A DNA stretch of 64,000 nucleotides, taken from assembly GCA_033764055.1 (NCBI GenBank), contig JANRJI010000079.1, forward strand, positions 9,258 through 73,257, in the 5' to 3' direction. Within the stretch, counting starts at the first letter, position 1. Each line of letters starts with the position of its first letter. The DNA comes from Ga0077555 sp033764055 (GTDB taxonomy: Bacteria; Pseudomonadota; Alphaproteobacteria; Rhizobiales; Hyphomicrobiaceae). Shown piece after piece: positions 28,865-36,585 of the stretch. The notes below the pieces were generated by a model, which saw nothing but the letters and a program-made list of their open reading frames with translations, was not told where the DNA came from and searched no databases. The position numbers were made by a program, and so were the translations under genes.

Positions 28865-29485
28865 TCACTCTCCCAGCAGCCTGACCAGAGAGAATGCTCC
28901 CCTCAGCTCTCCCAGCTTGTAGCCCGTCGCCTTATCGTCGGGATAGTAGCGCGTGAGCTCGGCCCGGACATCCGGCTTGATGTCCGTTCCGTGACACGCC
29001 AGGCACATCTCGGCCACCGGAATCCCCTTCATGTAGCGGAACAGCTTATCGCCCTCCGGGGTCACGACGATGGCAAAGTGCTCGAGGCGAGAGGGATCGA
29101 CGGTAGCCGCCTTCTCCTGGAACGATCCCAGCACCTCCAACTCCCAGGCATCCGCAGCGTTCTCAGGGTTGCGCAGCTTGAGGGAGGTTCGAGTGACCTC
29201 GAAGCCCGATTCGTCGGACAGCCCGGTGGATATGTCGGGCGAGACGGTCTGGCACAGGGATACAGCATTGGCTGCGCCGTCCGCCTTCATCGCAACCGAC
29301 AGCTCGCCTTTGATCCGATCGGTGAAGAGCCGCACGACCTGGCGGGCCGCCTCCAGTGTCTTCTCGAGATCGAAGCCCGGCGGAGCTCCAGCCAGAGACT
29401 GTGACTGAGCCGAAGCTCCCGTGCCCGGGACGACCACGAGGCAACCTGCCATGAGCGCGGCACGGATCAGTCGCCCCCTCGGCAT
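28865..29485 (-). CDS. Exported DUF3365 (Tll0287-like) protein with CXXCH haem motif
   Basis: About 206 residues with a Sec signal peptide (cleavage near GTGASAQ), so it is periplasmic. The DUF3365 domain has a conserved early Cys in SLCQTVSPDIS and a c-type haem motif CLACH at 161-165, close to the C-terminus (CHGTDIKPDV, then YYPDDKATGY). Tll0287-like domains share a PAS-like fold and may sense redox through haem; that role is inference. GGGAGGGG before the ATG at 29485 supports this start. It may be co-transcribed with the luciferase-like gene downstream. Confidence 0.82.
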   Translation of the reverse strand: MPRGRLIRAALMAGCLVVVPGTGASAQSQSLAGAPPGFDLEKTLEAARQVVRLFTDRIKGELSVAMKADGAANAVSLCQTVSPDISTGLSDESGFEVTRTSLKLRNPENAADAWELEVLGSFQEKAATVDPSRLEHFAIVVTPEGDKLFRYMKGIPVAEMCLACHGTDIKPDVRAELTRYYPDDKATGYKLGELRGAFSLVRLLGE

Positions 29486-29663
29486 CGGATCCCCTCCCCC
29501 TGCTCCCCGCAGTTGCTCCGCAGGAACGCCTATTGTTGCGGCACTTCTAGACGCATTTGCGGACGCAACGCCAGCCAATCGTGTGCGATTACGACTGCAC
29601 TCCGACCGGCGCAGGGGCCTGCACGGCAAGGGGCAACACAAGGGCGTGAGGGAGTGGGGGCGG

Positions 29664-30701
29664 TCAGCCGGAGGCCCGGACCTTGCGGGAGACTATTTTG
29701 CGAGCCGGCGACGTGACACGCTCTATCCGGAGCGTGGCGTCCCGATCGGCCGCGAGCGGCTGCTTGGCGGCGACCCTGGCTTGCCGTGCCTCCTCCACCG
29801 CGAGAGCCGACGACGCCGGCCAGCAGCGCGCCAGCTCGGCCGACACCGACTTCGGCGGCAAGGCGAACAGGCGGTGCACCGCGGGAAACGAAGCGGCATG
29901 CAATCGCGCCTGTCGCGCCTTGCATGCTTTCACGATGCGCTCAGCGTCGCGGCGATTCTGATCGGAATCGTCTGCTCTCGCAGCGGCTGCCGCTGCCAGC
30001 ACGGCAAGGTCCTGAACCTCGCCCAGAGTCTGCGAGAGGTCGCGCGCAACAGCCTGGCGCACGGACATGATCTCCGGCCATGCCGCCTCGACGAGGGCCG
30101 ACTGACGCCAGCAGGTCTGGACGGCCTTGCGCAGCTCGTGGAGGTTCTCGTCGGACGGGTCGGCTTCGGCCGCGGCCAGGGCCTTGCGTCCCGCGCGCTG
30201 CGTCGCGGCAAGTCCAGCGCCGGCAACCTCAACAATTGTACCGTCGAGGTCGAGCCCAGCAAGCCGATCACGGGCAGCGGCGAGCTGGGCGACCGCTTTG
30301 CCAACGGCGGCATCCGGATCGGCTGTGGCCGCCAGCTCACCGGCTCCACCGGCGGCAGACTCGCCTTCGAGCCATGCCAGGGCCGAAAGCAAGCGCTTGT
30401 CCGCATCTGCGTGCAGTGAGGCGATCGTGTCTCGCATGACGTGCCTGTCGCGCAGCGGCGACAGCAGGCGGGCCACCTCGCGCAAGTCGCAGTTCTCGCG
30501 CTGCCACTCACCCGACGGGAGACCGCTACGGACAAGGCGCAGCAACGCCCTCACCCTTTTCACGGTCTTGCGGGTCTCGTGCACCCAGACCACGCGATCC
30601 GCGCCCGCCGATGGCGCGGCAATCGCCTTATCGAGCTGTTCCGTCGCAATTCGACGAACGCCAGCCTCGAGGGTCTCCTTGAGCTTGAACCGATATGCCA
30701 T
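29664..30701 (-). CDS. CHAD domain protein
   Basis: A 345-residue helical protein of the CHAD (conserved histidine alpha-helical domain) family. VHETRKTVKRVRALLRLVRSGLP contains the conserved His and basic residues, repeated in the second half as LHELRKAVQTCWRQSALVEAAWPE; RDRHVMRDTIASLHA and LGEVQDLAVLAAA are further CHAD landmarks. CHAD domains bind polyphosphate through the basic pore. No CYTH triphosphatase domain is fused, so this looks like a stand-alone CHAD. There is no signal peptide. It is a single leftward gene. Confidence 0.85.
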   Translation of the reverse strand: MAYRFKLKETLEAGVRRIATEQLDKAIAAPSAGADRVVWVHETRKTVKRVRALLRLVRSGLPSGEWQRENCDLREVARLLSPLRDRHVMRDTIASLHADADKRLLSALAWLEGESAAGGAGELAATADPDAAVGKAVAQLAAARDRLAGLDLDGTIVEVAGAGLAATQRAGRKALAAAEADPSDENLHELRKAVQTCWRQSALVEAAWPEIMSVRQAVARDLSQTLGEVQDLAVLAAAAAARADDSDQNRRDAERIVKACKARQARLHAASFPAVHRLFALPPKSVSAELARCWPASSALAVEEARQARVAAKQPLAADRDATLRIERVTSPARKIVSRKVRASG

Positions 30702-30772
30702 GAACCGCCCTGTGACAGCGACCGCATCGTCCGTCGTGCAGTTGTCACAAACAAGTGCCTAATTCGCGCTGC

Positions 30773-31390
30773 CTAGCGCGCGTCCAGGCTGCGTGCCCAG
30801 CTCAGCCAATTGCGGACACGGCCTTCCGGGTCCGGATGCGCGATGAAATCGGTAATGACCGCGACGCTGTCGGCGCCGGCCGCAATGACGCCCGGAGCGC
30901 GCTCCGGCGTGATCCCGGCGATAGCGCAGAGGGGCATCCGGCCGATGCGGCGCTTCCAGATTCCAATGCGCTCGAGACCCTGGGGCGCCCATTTCATGAC
31001 TTTGAGCTTCGTCTCGTAGATTGGACCGAGCGCCACGTAGTCCGGCCCTGCCGCCAGTGCAATATCGAGCTCCTCCGGACTGTGGGTGGAGATACCGATC
31101 CGGATGCCGGCCTTCTTAATGGCCGCGACGTCGGCCTCGGCGAGGTCCTCCTGGCCGAGGTGCAGCATGCGGGCACCGAGCGCGATGGCATCCCGCCAGT
31201 AGTCGTTGACGATCAGATCGGCGCCGTGAGCCGTGCAGACAGCCAGGCTCTCGACGATCTGACGGCGGACCTCGTCGGATGGCGCGTCCTTCAGGCGGAG
31301 CTGAATGGTGCGCACGCCGAGGGGCACCAAGCGCTTCAGCCAGGAGACATCGGGGACGATGGGATAGAAGGTGTCGAGAAGCGGTCGCAT
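30773..31390 (-). CDS. thiE: Thiamine phosphate synthase
   Basis: Joins hydroxymethylpyrimidine pyrophosphate to thiazole phosphate to give thiamine phosphate. The 205-residue TIM barrel carries TIQLRLKD (pyrophosphate-binding Arg/Lys), LIVNDYWRDA (Mg2+ Asp), LHLGQEDL (second acidic site), GISTHSPEE and VALGPIYETKLK (the family GPIxxTxTK loop), and ITPERAPGVIAAGADSVAVI. The start at 31390 lies 4 bp after the thiG stop, so thiG and thiE should be translated from one message. ThiE is often the last gene of alphaproteobacterial thi operons, as here. Confidence 0.92.
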   Translation of the reverse strand: MRPLLDTFYPIVPDVSWLKRLVPLGVRTIQLRLKDAPSDEVRRQIVESLAVCTAHGADLIVNDYWRDAIALGARMLHLGQEDLAEADVAAIKKAGIRIGISTHSPEELDIALAAGPDYVALGPIYETKLKVMKWAPQGLERIGIWKRRIGRMPLCAIAGITPERAPGVIAAGADSVAVITDFIAHPDPEGRVRNWLSWARSLDAR

Positions 31391-31394
31391 GGGC

Positions 31395-32222
31395 TCAATC
31401 CCTGCCCTGAAGCTCGAAGAACGGCGTACCGGCCACGGGCGTCGACGGCGAGGCCATATCCCGCGTCTCCATGAGACCCGAGCCGTAGGCCGTGCGGCCG
31501 GCCTCGACGGCCAGCGCGAAGGCACGGGCCATCGCGACCGGATCGCCAGCCTTGGCGACGGCCGTGTTCAGGAGCACGGCATCGAAGCCCATCTCCATCG
31601 CCTGCGCCGCGTGGCTCGGGGCGCCAATACCGGCATCGACGACGAGTGGCACGCGGGGGAAATAGTTGCGCATGGTCCGCAGGGCATAGGGGTTTGCGAG
31701 GCCGCGGCCGGTGCCGATCGGCGCGCCCCAGGGCATCAGCAGCTCGCAACCGAGGCCCAGGAGCCGTTCAGCGACGCCGAGATCCTCGGTCGTGTAGGGG
31801 AACACCTTGAAGCCGTCACGGACCAGCACACCGGCCGCCTCGACCAGACCGAACACATCCGGCTGGAGCGTGTCGTCGTTAGCGATGACCTCGAGCTTGA
31901 TCCAGTCGGTGGCGAACAGCTCGCGGGCCATCTGAGCCGTCGTGACCGCCTCCTTCGGCGTACGGCAGCCGGCAGTATTCGGCAGCACATGCACGCCCAG
32001 GGCCTTGATCATGTCCCAGAAGCGCTCGCCGCCGCGCGTGCGGGCCGCCTCGCGACGCAACGAGACCGTGACGACGCCAGCCCCCGACGCGCGGACGGCG
32101 TCGGTCAGCACCTGCGGCGAAGGGTACTGCGCAGTGCCGAGCAGCAGCCGCGAGCCCAGCGGTACGCCGTAGGGCGTGAATCTGTCCTCCGCCTGCCGCG
32201 CGTCGTCGTTCAGCATGGTCAT
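31395..32222 (-). CDS. thiG: Thiazole synthase
   Basis: Builds the thiazole phosphate ring from deoxyxylulose phosphate, ThiS thiocarboxylate and dehydroglycine. The 275-residue TIM barrel contains VTVSLRREAAR, VLPNTAGCRTPKEAV, WIKLEVIANDDTLQPD with the Schiff-base Lys109, MPWGAPIGTGRGLANP and VVDAGIGAPSHAAQAMEMGFDAVL-type phosphate loop. Downstream thiE starts 4 bp on. Upstream, instead of the usual immediate junction with thiS, 359 bp of hairpin repeats intervene. thiC, thiO and thiD are not nearby, so the rest of the pathway must be encoded elsewhere. Confidence 0.93.
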   Translation of the reverse strand: MTMLNDDARQAEDRFTPYGVPLGSRLLLGTAQYPSPQVLTDAVRASGAGVVTVSLRREAARTRGGERFWDMIKALGVHVLPNTAGCRTPKEAVTTAQMARELFATDWIKLEVIANDDTLQPDVFGLVEAAGVLVRDGFKVFPYTTEDLGVAERLLGLGCELLMPWGAPIGTGRGLANPYALRTMRNYFPRVPLVVDAGIGAPSHAAQAMEMGFDAVLLNTAVAKAGDPVAMARAFALAVEAGRTAYGSGLMETRDMASPSTPVAGTPFFELQGRD

Positions 32223-32253
32223 TTCCGATCCTCAGCAGCCCGGAACAGCAGTC

Positions 32254-32329
32254 TAGTGTGGCGCCTCGCAATTGCCGACCAGAAATCGCGGCACGCTCGA
32301 CGTCGGCAATTGCGAGACAAGCGCCACAC
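32254..32329. repeat. Palindrome 1 of the thiS-thiG hairpin array
   Basis: The outer arm GTGTGGCGC (32256-32264) and inner arm CTCGCAATTGCCGAC (32265-32279) pair without mismatch with 32302-32316 and 32321-32329. A 4-base bulge ACAA (32317-32320) interrupts only the right side. The loop is 22 bases. The left edge reads TAGTGT, as in the other three palindromes. Confidence 0.9.
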
Positions 32330-32346
32330 GAGCCAATGAATTCTCG

Positions 32347-32420
32347 AGTGTCCCTTATGGTTTGCAATTGCCGAGAAAGGTTGCCGCAAAGTAGTCGGCA
32401 ATTGCAAACCGGGACACTAG
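32347..32420. repeat. Palindrome 2 of the thiS-thiG hairpin array
   Basis: The outer arm AGTGTCCC (32347-32354) pairs with 32411-32418 and the inner arm GGTTTGCAATTGCCGA (32359-32374) with 32395-32410, both perfectly. The 4-base bulge TTAT (32355-32358) is on the left side, the opposite of palindrome 1, so this unit lies in inverted orientation. The loop is 20 bases. It shares the core GCAATTGCCGA with palindrome 1. Confidence 0.9.
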
Positions 32421-32493
32421 TGTTCCGGTTCCGACATTTGCTTCCCTTGACGGCTGGGCTACGAGCAAATGTCGGAACCATAAGGAACACTAG
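32417..32493. repeat. Palindrome 3 of the thiS-thiG hairpin array
   Basis: The outer arm CTAGTGTTCC (32417-32426) pairs with 32484-32493 and the inner arm GGTTCCGACATTTGC (32427-32441) with 32465-32479, all perfect. The bulge ATAA (32480-32483) is on the right. The loop is 23 bases. Its CTAG overlaps the end of palindrome 2 by four bases, so the two units abut. Confidence 0.9.
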
Positions 32494-32506
32494 TAGATCT
32501 ATGATT

Positions 32507-32585
32507 CTAGTGCAGCTTCTGCATCTGACGTTCGATTGCATAGCTGGCCGCAAGCGGGTATCAAACGTCAGATGCGCTGCACTAG
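32507..32585. repeat. Palindrome 4 of the thiS-thiG hairpin array
   Basis: The outer arm CTAGTGCAGC (32507-32516) pairs perfectly with 32576-32585 and the inner arm GCATCTGACGTT (32521-32532) with 32564-32575; one mismatch lies beyond. The bulge TTCT (32517-32520) is on the left, so the orientation matches palindrome 2. Its right end overlaps the thiS stop codon (32582-32584). Confidence 0.9.
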
Positions 32586-32779
32586 CCGCCCTGACGCGGC
32601 GCGACGATCTCGATGCGATCGCCGGGCGCCAGCCGCGTCCCAGCCCGCGCCCGCTCGGGCACGAAATCGCCGTTCAAGGCCGTCGCCACCTTCTGACCAC
32701 CGTAGCCGAGCTCATCCAGCAGCGCCGCCAGCGATCCGGCCGATGCCTCGCGCGCCTCGCCGTTGACGACCAGTCGCAC
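32582..32779 (-). CDS. thiS: Sulfur carrier protein ThiS
   Basis: Carries sulfur as a C-terminal thiocarboxylate to ThiG. The ubiquitin-like protein is short: from GTG 32779 it has 65 residues, beginning VRLVVNGEAREA and containing LAALLDELGYGGQKVATALNGDFVP and GDRIEIVAPRQGG, which ends in the obligatory Gly-Gly. A longer in-frame reading from 32905 adds sequence unlike ThiS, so the GTG is preferred; GAAGG lies about 12 bases upstream. No TPP riboswitch consensus was recognised between it and the divergent gene at 32960. Its TAG stop lies inside palindrome 4. Confidence 0.88.
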   Translation of the reverse strand: MRLVVNGEAREASAGSLAALLDELGYGGQKVATALNGDFVPERARAGTRLAPGDRIEIVAPRQGG

Positions 32780-32959
32780 CAAACCGCTCGAGCCTTCGAC
32801 AACTGCCGCCACGCCGCGCCTCTCCCTGAAAGGACCATAGTCCCCCACAAGATAGGGGGAGTTCGCGCCGCAATCAAAGCGGGACGTTGCACGCCATTTG
32901 CGCACGACCGGCGTCCCGGCCTAGCATCGCATCCACCCAACCCGCGGAGGAGCATCTCG

Positions 32960-34009
32960 ATGGCTGCCCAATCCTATGTGTTCGCCGGTGTCGCCGGATA
33001 TGTCGGCCGGCCCGATCAGGTCGGCAAGGTCGGCGTGTTCCGTCGGCCGGCCGATGGCGGCGAGTGGAGCCAAGTGATGGGCGACGCCGAGACGCACGTC
33101 GTGATGGTACATCCGACCAATCCGGACATCGTGCTCGCCGGCACGGTCGACGGCGTCCGCATCTCGACCGATCACGGCGCCACGTTCAAGAAGGCGCAGT
33201 TCCCCGACACGATCCAAATCTGGTCGTTCCTGGTCGACCGTCGCGACCCGAAGCGCATCCTGGCTGGCGCGTCGCCCGTCGCCTTCTACGAGAGCCGCGA
33301 CATGGGCGCGAGCTGGACGGCGCTGCCCGACAGCGGCATCCAGGAGCGCGAGAAGTGCGCCTTCCGTCACCGTGCCATGCGCATGGTGCAGCATCCGACG
33401 AGGCCGGACACGGTCTATGCCGCGCTCGAGGTCAACGGCGTGGTGCGCTCGGAGGACTTCGGCCGCACCTGGTCCGACTGCAGCGAGCATCTGATCGAGC
33501 TGTCGAAACTGCCTCACCTCAAGAGCAAGATCCTCACTCAGAACGAGGCCGAGGGCATGCTCGACGGCCACGCGATCACCATGAGCGCGGCGGAGCCGGA
33601 TGCGGTGGTCGTCGCCTGCCGGATGGGGCTGTTCAAGTCGACGGACAAGGGCCGGACGTGGACGGACCTCGAGATGAAGCGATTCTCGCCGATCACCTAC
33701 GGCCGTGACGTACGCGTCTCAGCGCAGGATCCGAACACGGTCTATGCGGCACTTTCGGTCGCCGCCGCGAGCCACGACGGCGCGGTCTACCGCAGCAACG
33801 ATGCCGGGAAAACGTGGAGCCGCTTCGACAAGGTGCAGGTGCACGGCACCATCATGTCGATCGGCCTCTCCGACAAGAACCCCGACGAGGTCTATATCGG
33901 TGCCCGCTACCAGGGCGAGGTGTTCGGCACACGGGACGGCGGCAAGACGTGGACGCCGATGCCGATCCCGGGGCCGGTCAAGGACATCTACTGCGTCGCC
34001 TGCGGCTGA
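32960..34009 (+). CDS. BNR/sialidase-like repeat beta-propeller protein
   Basis: A 349-residue protein made of BNR/Asp-box style blades: GVFRRPADGGEWSQV, GVRISTDHGATFKKA, FYESRDMGASWTAL, VVRSEDFGRTWSDC, LFKSTDKGRTWTDL, VYRSNDAGKTWSRF and FGTRDGGKTWTPM, each of the S-x-D-x-G-x-T-W type. This makes a six- or seven-bladed propeller like VPS10/photosystem-assembly and sialidase-type folds. There is no signal peptide and no sialidase catalytic set (Arg triad), so it is more likely binding or structural than a glycosidase. GGAGGAG precedes ATG 32960 at good distance. It is divergent from thiS. Confidence 0.8.
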   Translation: MAAQSYVFAGVAGYVGRPDQVGKVGVFRRPADGGEWSQVMGDAETHVVMVHPTNPDIVLAGTVDGVRISTDHGATFKKAQFPDTIQIWSFLVDRRDPKRILAGASPVAFYESRDMGASWTALPDSGIQEREKCAFRHRAMRMVQHPTRPDTVYAALEVNGVVRSEDFGRTWSDCSEHLIELSKLPHLKSKILTQNEAEGMLDGHAITMSAAEPDAVVVACRMGLFKSTDKGRTWTDLEMKRFSPITYGRDVRVSAQDPNTVYAALSVAAASHDGAVYRSNDAGKTWSRFDKVQVHGTIMSIGLSDKNPDEVYIGARYQGEVFGTRDGGKTWTPMPIPGPVKDIYCVACG

Positions 34010-34039
34010 AGCGCTGGAGGCTCCTCCGTGAAGGACAGG

Positions 34040-34063
34040 GCCGGCCGTCGGGCGACGGCCGGC
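34040..34063. terminator. Strong bidirectional terminator-like hairpin
   Basis: A perfect 10-bp stem (GCCGGCCGTC at 34040-34049 with 34054-34063) around a GGGC loop lies between the convergent BNR gene and the small secreted-protein gene. No T-run follows. Confidence 0.6.
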
Positions 34064-34073
34064 TCCGCGCATA

Positions 34074-34391
34074 TCAGTGGGCGCGGCGATAGTGGCGCGG
34101 CGCATAGTTGTGGCGCGGCGGATGGCTCCACTTGTTCCAGCCCGCTCCGCCGCCCCAGCCGTAGCCGCGCCGCTTGTGATAGCCGCACCAGTACCAGCCG
34201 GGCCCCTTCCAGCCGTCCCAGTGCCAGCAGTGCTGGCGCTTGTTGTGATAGTATTGCACGGCCTCGACCGGGAGGTCGCGGGCATCGACGCCCGGGCCAG
34301 AGGCCGGCGCGATGGGCGCGGCAATGGCCGCCGATCCCAGCACGCTCGCACCGGCGAGCGCGATGGCTGCCACCAAGACCTTCAACGACAT
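34074..34391 (-). CDS. Small secreted His/Trp/Gly-rich protein
   Basis: About 105 residues with a clear Sec signal peptide (MSLKVLVAAIALAGASVLG..AIAAP). The mature part is unusual: YYHNKRQHCWHWDGWKGPGW and HKRRGYGWGGGAGWNKWSHP, then RHNYAPRHYRRAH at the end. It is rich in His, Trp, Tyr, Arg and Gly, with two Cys. Similar short, basic, periplasmic 'GWG' proteins are common in alphaproteobacteria; their function is not known. Metal or heparin-like polymer binding would fit the composition but is speculative. The ATG at 34391 is chosen because the signal peptide starts there. Confidence 0.65.
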   Translation of the reverse strand: MSLKVLVAAIALAGASVLGSAAIAAPIAPASGPGVDARDLPVEAVQYYHNKRQHCWHWDGWKGPGWYWCGYHKRRGYGWGGGAGWNKWSHPPRHNYAPRHYRRAH

Positions 34392-34495
34392 GGGATTGCT
34401 CCTTGAGGCAGGATGCCAGAGGATGTTTCGTCCGAACGGTGCCTCGTTTCGGCACCGAGATTCAGCAGGCACTCATAATCATGAATGGAGAGTGA

Positions 34496-35383
34496 ATGCC
34501 CGAGCTGCCCGAGGTGGAGACGGTGCGCCGCGGCCTGGAGCCGGTGCTCGCAGGCGCCACCATCGCGCGCGTGGTGCAGCGCCGGCCCGACTTGCGGTTT
34601 CCGCTGCCCGAGCGCTTCGCCGAGCGCCTCTCGGGACGGCGGCTCGAGCGGCTGGAGCGGCGGGCCAAGTACATCCTCGGCCATCTCGATTCGGGCGAGG
34701 TGCTGACCATCCACCTCGGCATGACCGGCCGCTTCTCGATTGCCGTGCCGGGCGGCGCGAACGGCACCCAGCTCGGAGAGCTCACCCACGACGCTGGCGG
34801 CGACCCGGCCCACGACCACGTCGTCATCGAGACGGCGGCAGGCGCGACTGTCACCTACAACGACGCGCGGCGCTTCGGCTACATGAGCCTGATCCCGGCG
34901 GCGGAGCTCGACCGGCATCCGCATTTCCGGAGCCTCGGCGTCGAGCCGCTGGGTCCCGCCCTGACGCCCGCCTACCTCGCGACCAGGGCCGAGGGGCGCA
35001 CGGCGGACCTCAAAGCCTTCCTGATGGATCAGCGCATCGTCGCCGGCCTTGGCAACATCTACGTCTGTGAGGCGCTGTGGCGCGCAGGTCTCAGCCCCAA
35101 CCGGACTGCCTCGGCCCTGGCCCGGCGCGGCGCCCGGCCGACCGAGCGCGGCGAGAGGCTGGTGGTCGCGATCCGCGCCGTGCTGGAGGCCGCCATCCTG
35201 GCCGGCGGCTCGACGCTCCGCGACTACCGCCACACGGACGGCTCGCTCGGCTATTTCCAGCACTCCTTCGCCGTCTACGGTCGCGAGGGCGAGCCGTGCA
35301 CGACCCCCGGATGCGGCGGGACGGTCCGCCGCAACGTGCAAGCCGGGAGGTCGACGTTCTGGTGTGGCGGGTGCCAGAGGTAG
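34496..35383 (+). CDS. mutM: Formamidopyrimidine-DNA glycosylase
   Basis: Removes 8-oxoguanine and formamidopyrimidines and nicks the abasic site in base excision repair. The 295-residue protein begins MPELPEVETVRRGLEPVL, so Pro2 (catalytic after Met removal) and Glu3 are in place. RRAKYILGHL has the conserved Lys, LGMTGRF and NDARRFGYM the DNA-contact loop, and DQRIVAGLGNIYVCEALWRAG the helix-two-turn-helix. The C-terminal zinc finger is complete (CTTPGC and FWCGGC, C-x4-C and C-x2-C). The start is unambiguous. It appears monocistronic. Confidence 0.97.
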   Translation: MPELPEVETVRRGLEPVLAGATIARVVQRRPDLRFPLPERFAERLSGRRLERLERRAKYILGHLDSGEVLTIHLGMTGRFSIAVPGGANGTQLGELTHDAGGDPAHDHVVIETAAGATVTYNDARRFGYMSLIPAAELDRHPHFRSLGVEPLGPALTPAYLATRAEGRTADLKAFLMDQRIVAGLGNIYVCEALWRAGLSPNRTASALARRGARPTERGERLVVAIRAVLEAAILAGGSTLRDYRHTDGSLGYFQHSFAVYGREGEPCTTPGCGGTVRRNVQAGRSTFWCGGCQR

Positions 35384-35577
35384 GGGGTGGTTGTTACACG
35401 AACAGACATGGGCGACGCGCGCTCGACGGGCCGCCCGCCGTTGGCAACGTCGCTCGCTATCAAAGTTATTGCGTCAACCTCGTTCCGAGTGGGAGGGTCA
35501 CCTCATTCGCACCCCGCGACGCAATGCCTTGAAATTCATAGATGACGTTTGGGTGGCGCATTCCCACGGAGGATAAA

Positions 35578-36369
35578 GTGAGTGGCAACTTGAGACCACG
35601 AGAGAAGGACAGCATTTGCGCTCTCGTGGGTTTGCTGCGGCTTACCGACTACCCTGGGATCGAAGAGCCGGAATGGATTGATGGCGCCGTGAAGGGAGAT
35701 GCTTTGCCAGAGGCTCGAGCTAATCCATTTTTGATTGAGCACTTTACAATCGACAGCACGCCCGACCAACGCAAGCTCGGCGCGCAGTTCATGAAGCTAG
35801 TTGGCGGGCTCAAGCAAAAGTTCGCGACGGTTTCGTTCTCGCTCACCATCGCCATGCCGGACGACATCGCGCAGACTGGGCGCGACTGGGAACGCCAACG
35901 ACATGCGCTGGCTAGCTGGATCAACGACGTGGCACCGACGTTGTCGGACGGCCACCACCGGGATGTGCATGTCCCCGGCTTTGCTGCGGACTTCCATATT
36001 TGGAAGAACTGTGCTGCGCCAAGACCAGGAGTGATATTCAAGCGCTGGCCTTCGAAAGAGAGCGGTCTCGTCGAGCGCCTCCGGAACGATGTGCTGAGAA
36101 AGGCGAGCAAGCTCGCGGTGCACAAGCGCGAAGACGAGCATAGCCTCCTACTCGTGGAGTCCGATGACATCGCTCTGATGAATGCGCACGAGTTTCTCGG
36201 AGCGCTCCGCACAGCATTTCCCACTGGTGTCAGTGGCGTCGACGCGATTTGGTTCTGTCACACGCTGACAGAGTGCCAGAGCAATTTCTTGAATGTCGGG
36301 ACTGGCGATCTCTATCTATTTGACCGCTTACGAGGAACAGTCGTGTGGATGACTCGGATCACTGTCTAG
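35578..36369 (+). CDS. Hypothetical protein in an A/T-richer patch
   Basis: The product (263 residues from GTG 35578, 275 from ATG 35542) is not recognised. GGAGG at 35568-35572 makes GTG 35578 the likelier start. It has no signal peptide or membrane segment. Blocks such as HHRDVHVPGFAADFHIWKN, KREDEHSLLLVESDDIALM and GVDAIWFCHTLTECQSNFLN look like a soluble alpha/beta domain. Its codons use clearly more A and T at third positions than mutM or the enoyl-CoA hydratase, which hints at recent acquisition. No mobility gene is adjacent. Confidence 0.6.
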   Translation: MSGNLRPREKDSICALVGLLRLTDYPGIEEPEWIDGAVKGDALPEARANPFLIEHFTIDSTPDQRKLGAQFMKLVGGLKQKFATVSFSLTIAMPDDIAQTGRDWERQRHALASWINDVAPTLSDGHHRDVHVPGFAADFHIWKNCAAPRPGVIFKRWPSKESGLVERLRNDVLRKASKLAVHKREDEHSLLLVESDDIALMNAHEFLGALRTAFPTGVSGVDAIWFCHTLTECQSNFLNVGTGDLYLFDRLRGTVVWMTRITV

Positions 36370-36585
36370 TGCTGCGTTGTCCTCAGGACGATGTTGAACC
36401 AACCAACACCCTTCGCTCCGCCTCGCCAGCAGAGCCCCTTGTTCATGGCAACGTACTCGCCTCATGCAATCACAGCGACATGGAATCGAGGTTTTTCCTG
36501 ACGCTCAATCCCTCAACCCGGCCGCAATTGCGCGCCCTTCAGGATACTGTCATATCAGCCACGGTGGACTCATCGAAGGAAATGT

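Noticed and set aside
32254..32585. CRISPR array
   Set aside because: The units are inverted repeats with different stems, not direct repeats separated by spacers, and no cas genes are near.
32780..32959. TPP riboswitch upstream of thiS
   Set aside because: No recognisable THI-box segments; only a 6-bp hairpin (32841-32846 / 32855-32860) is seen. A covariance search would be decisive.
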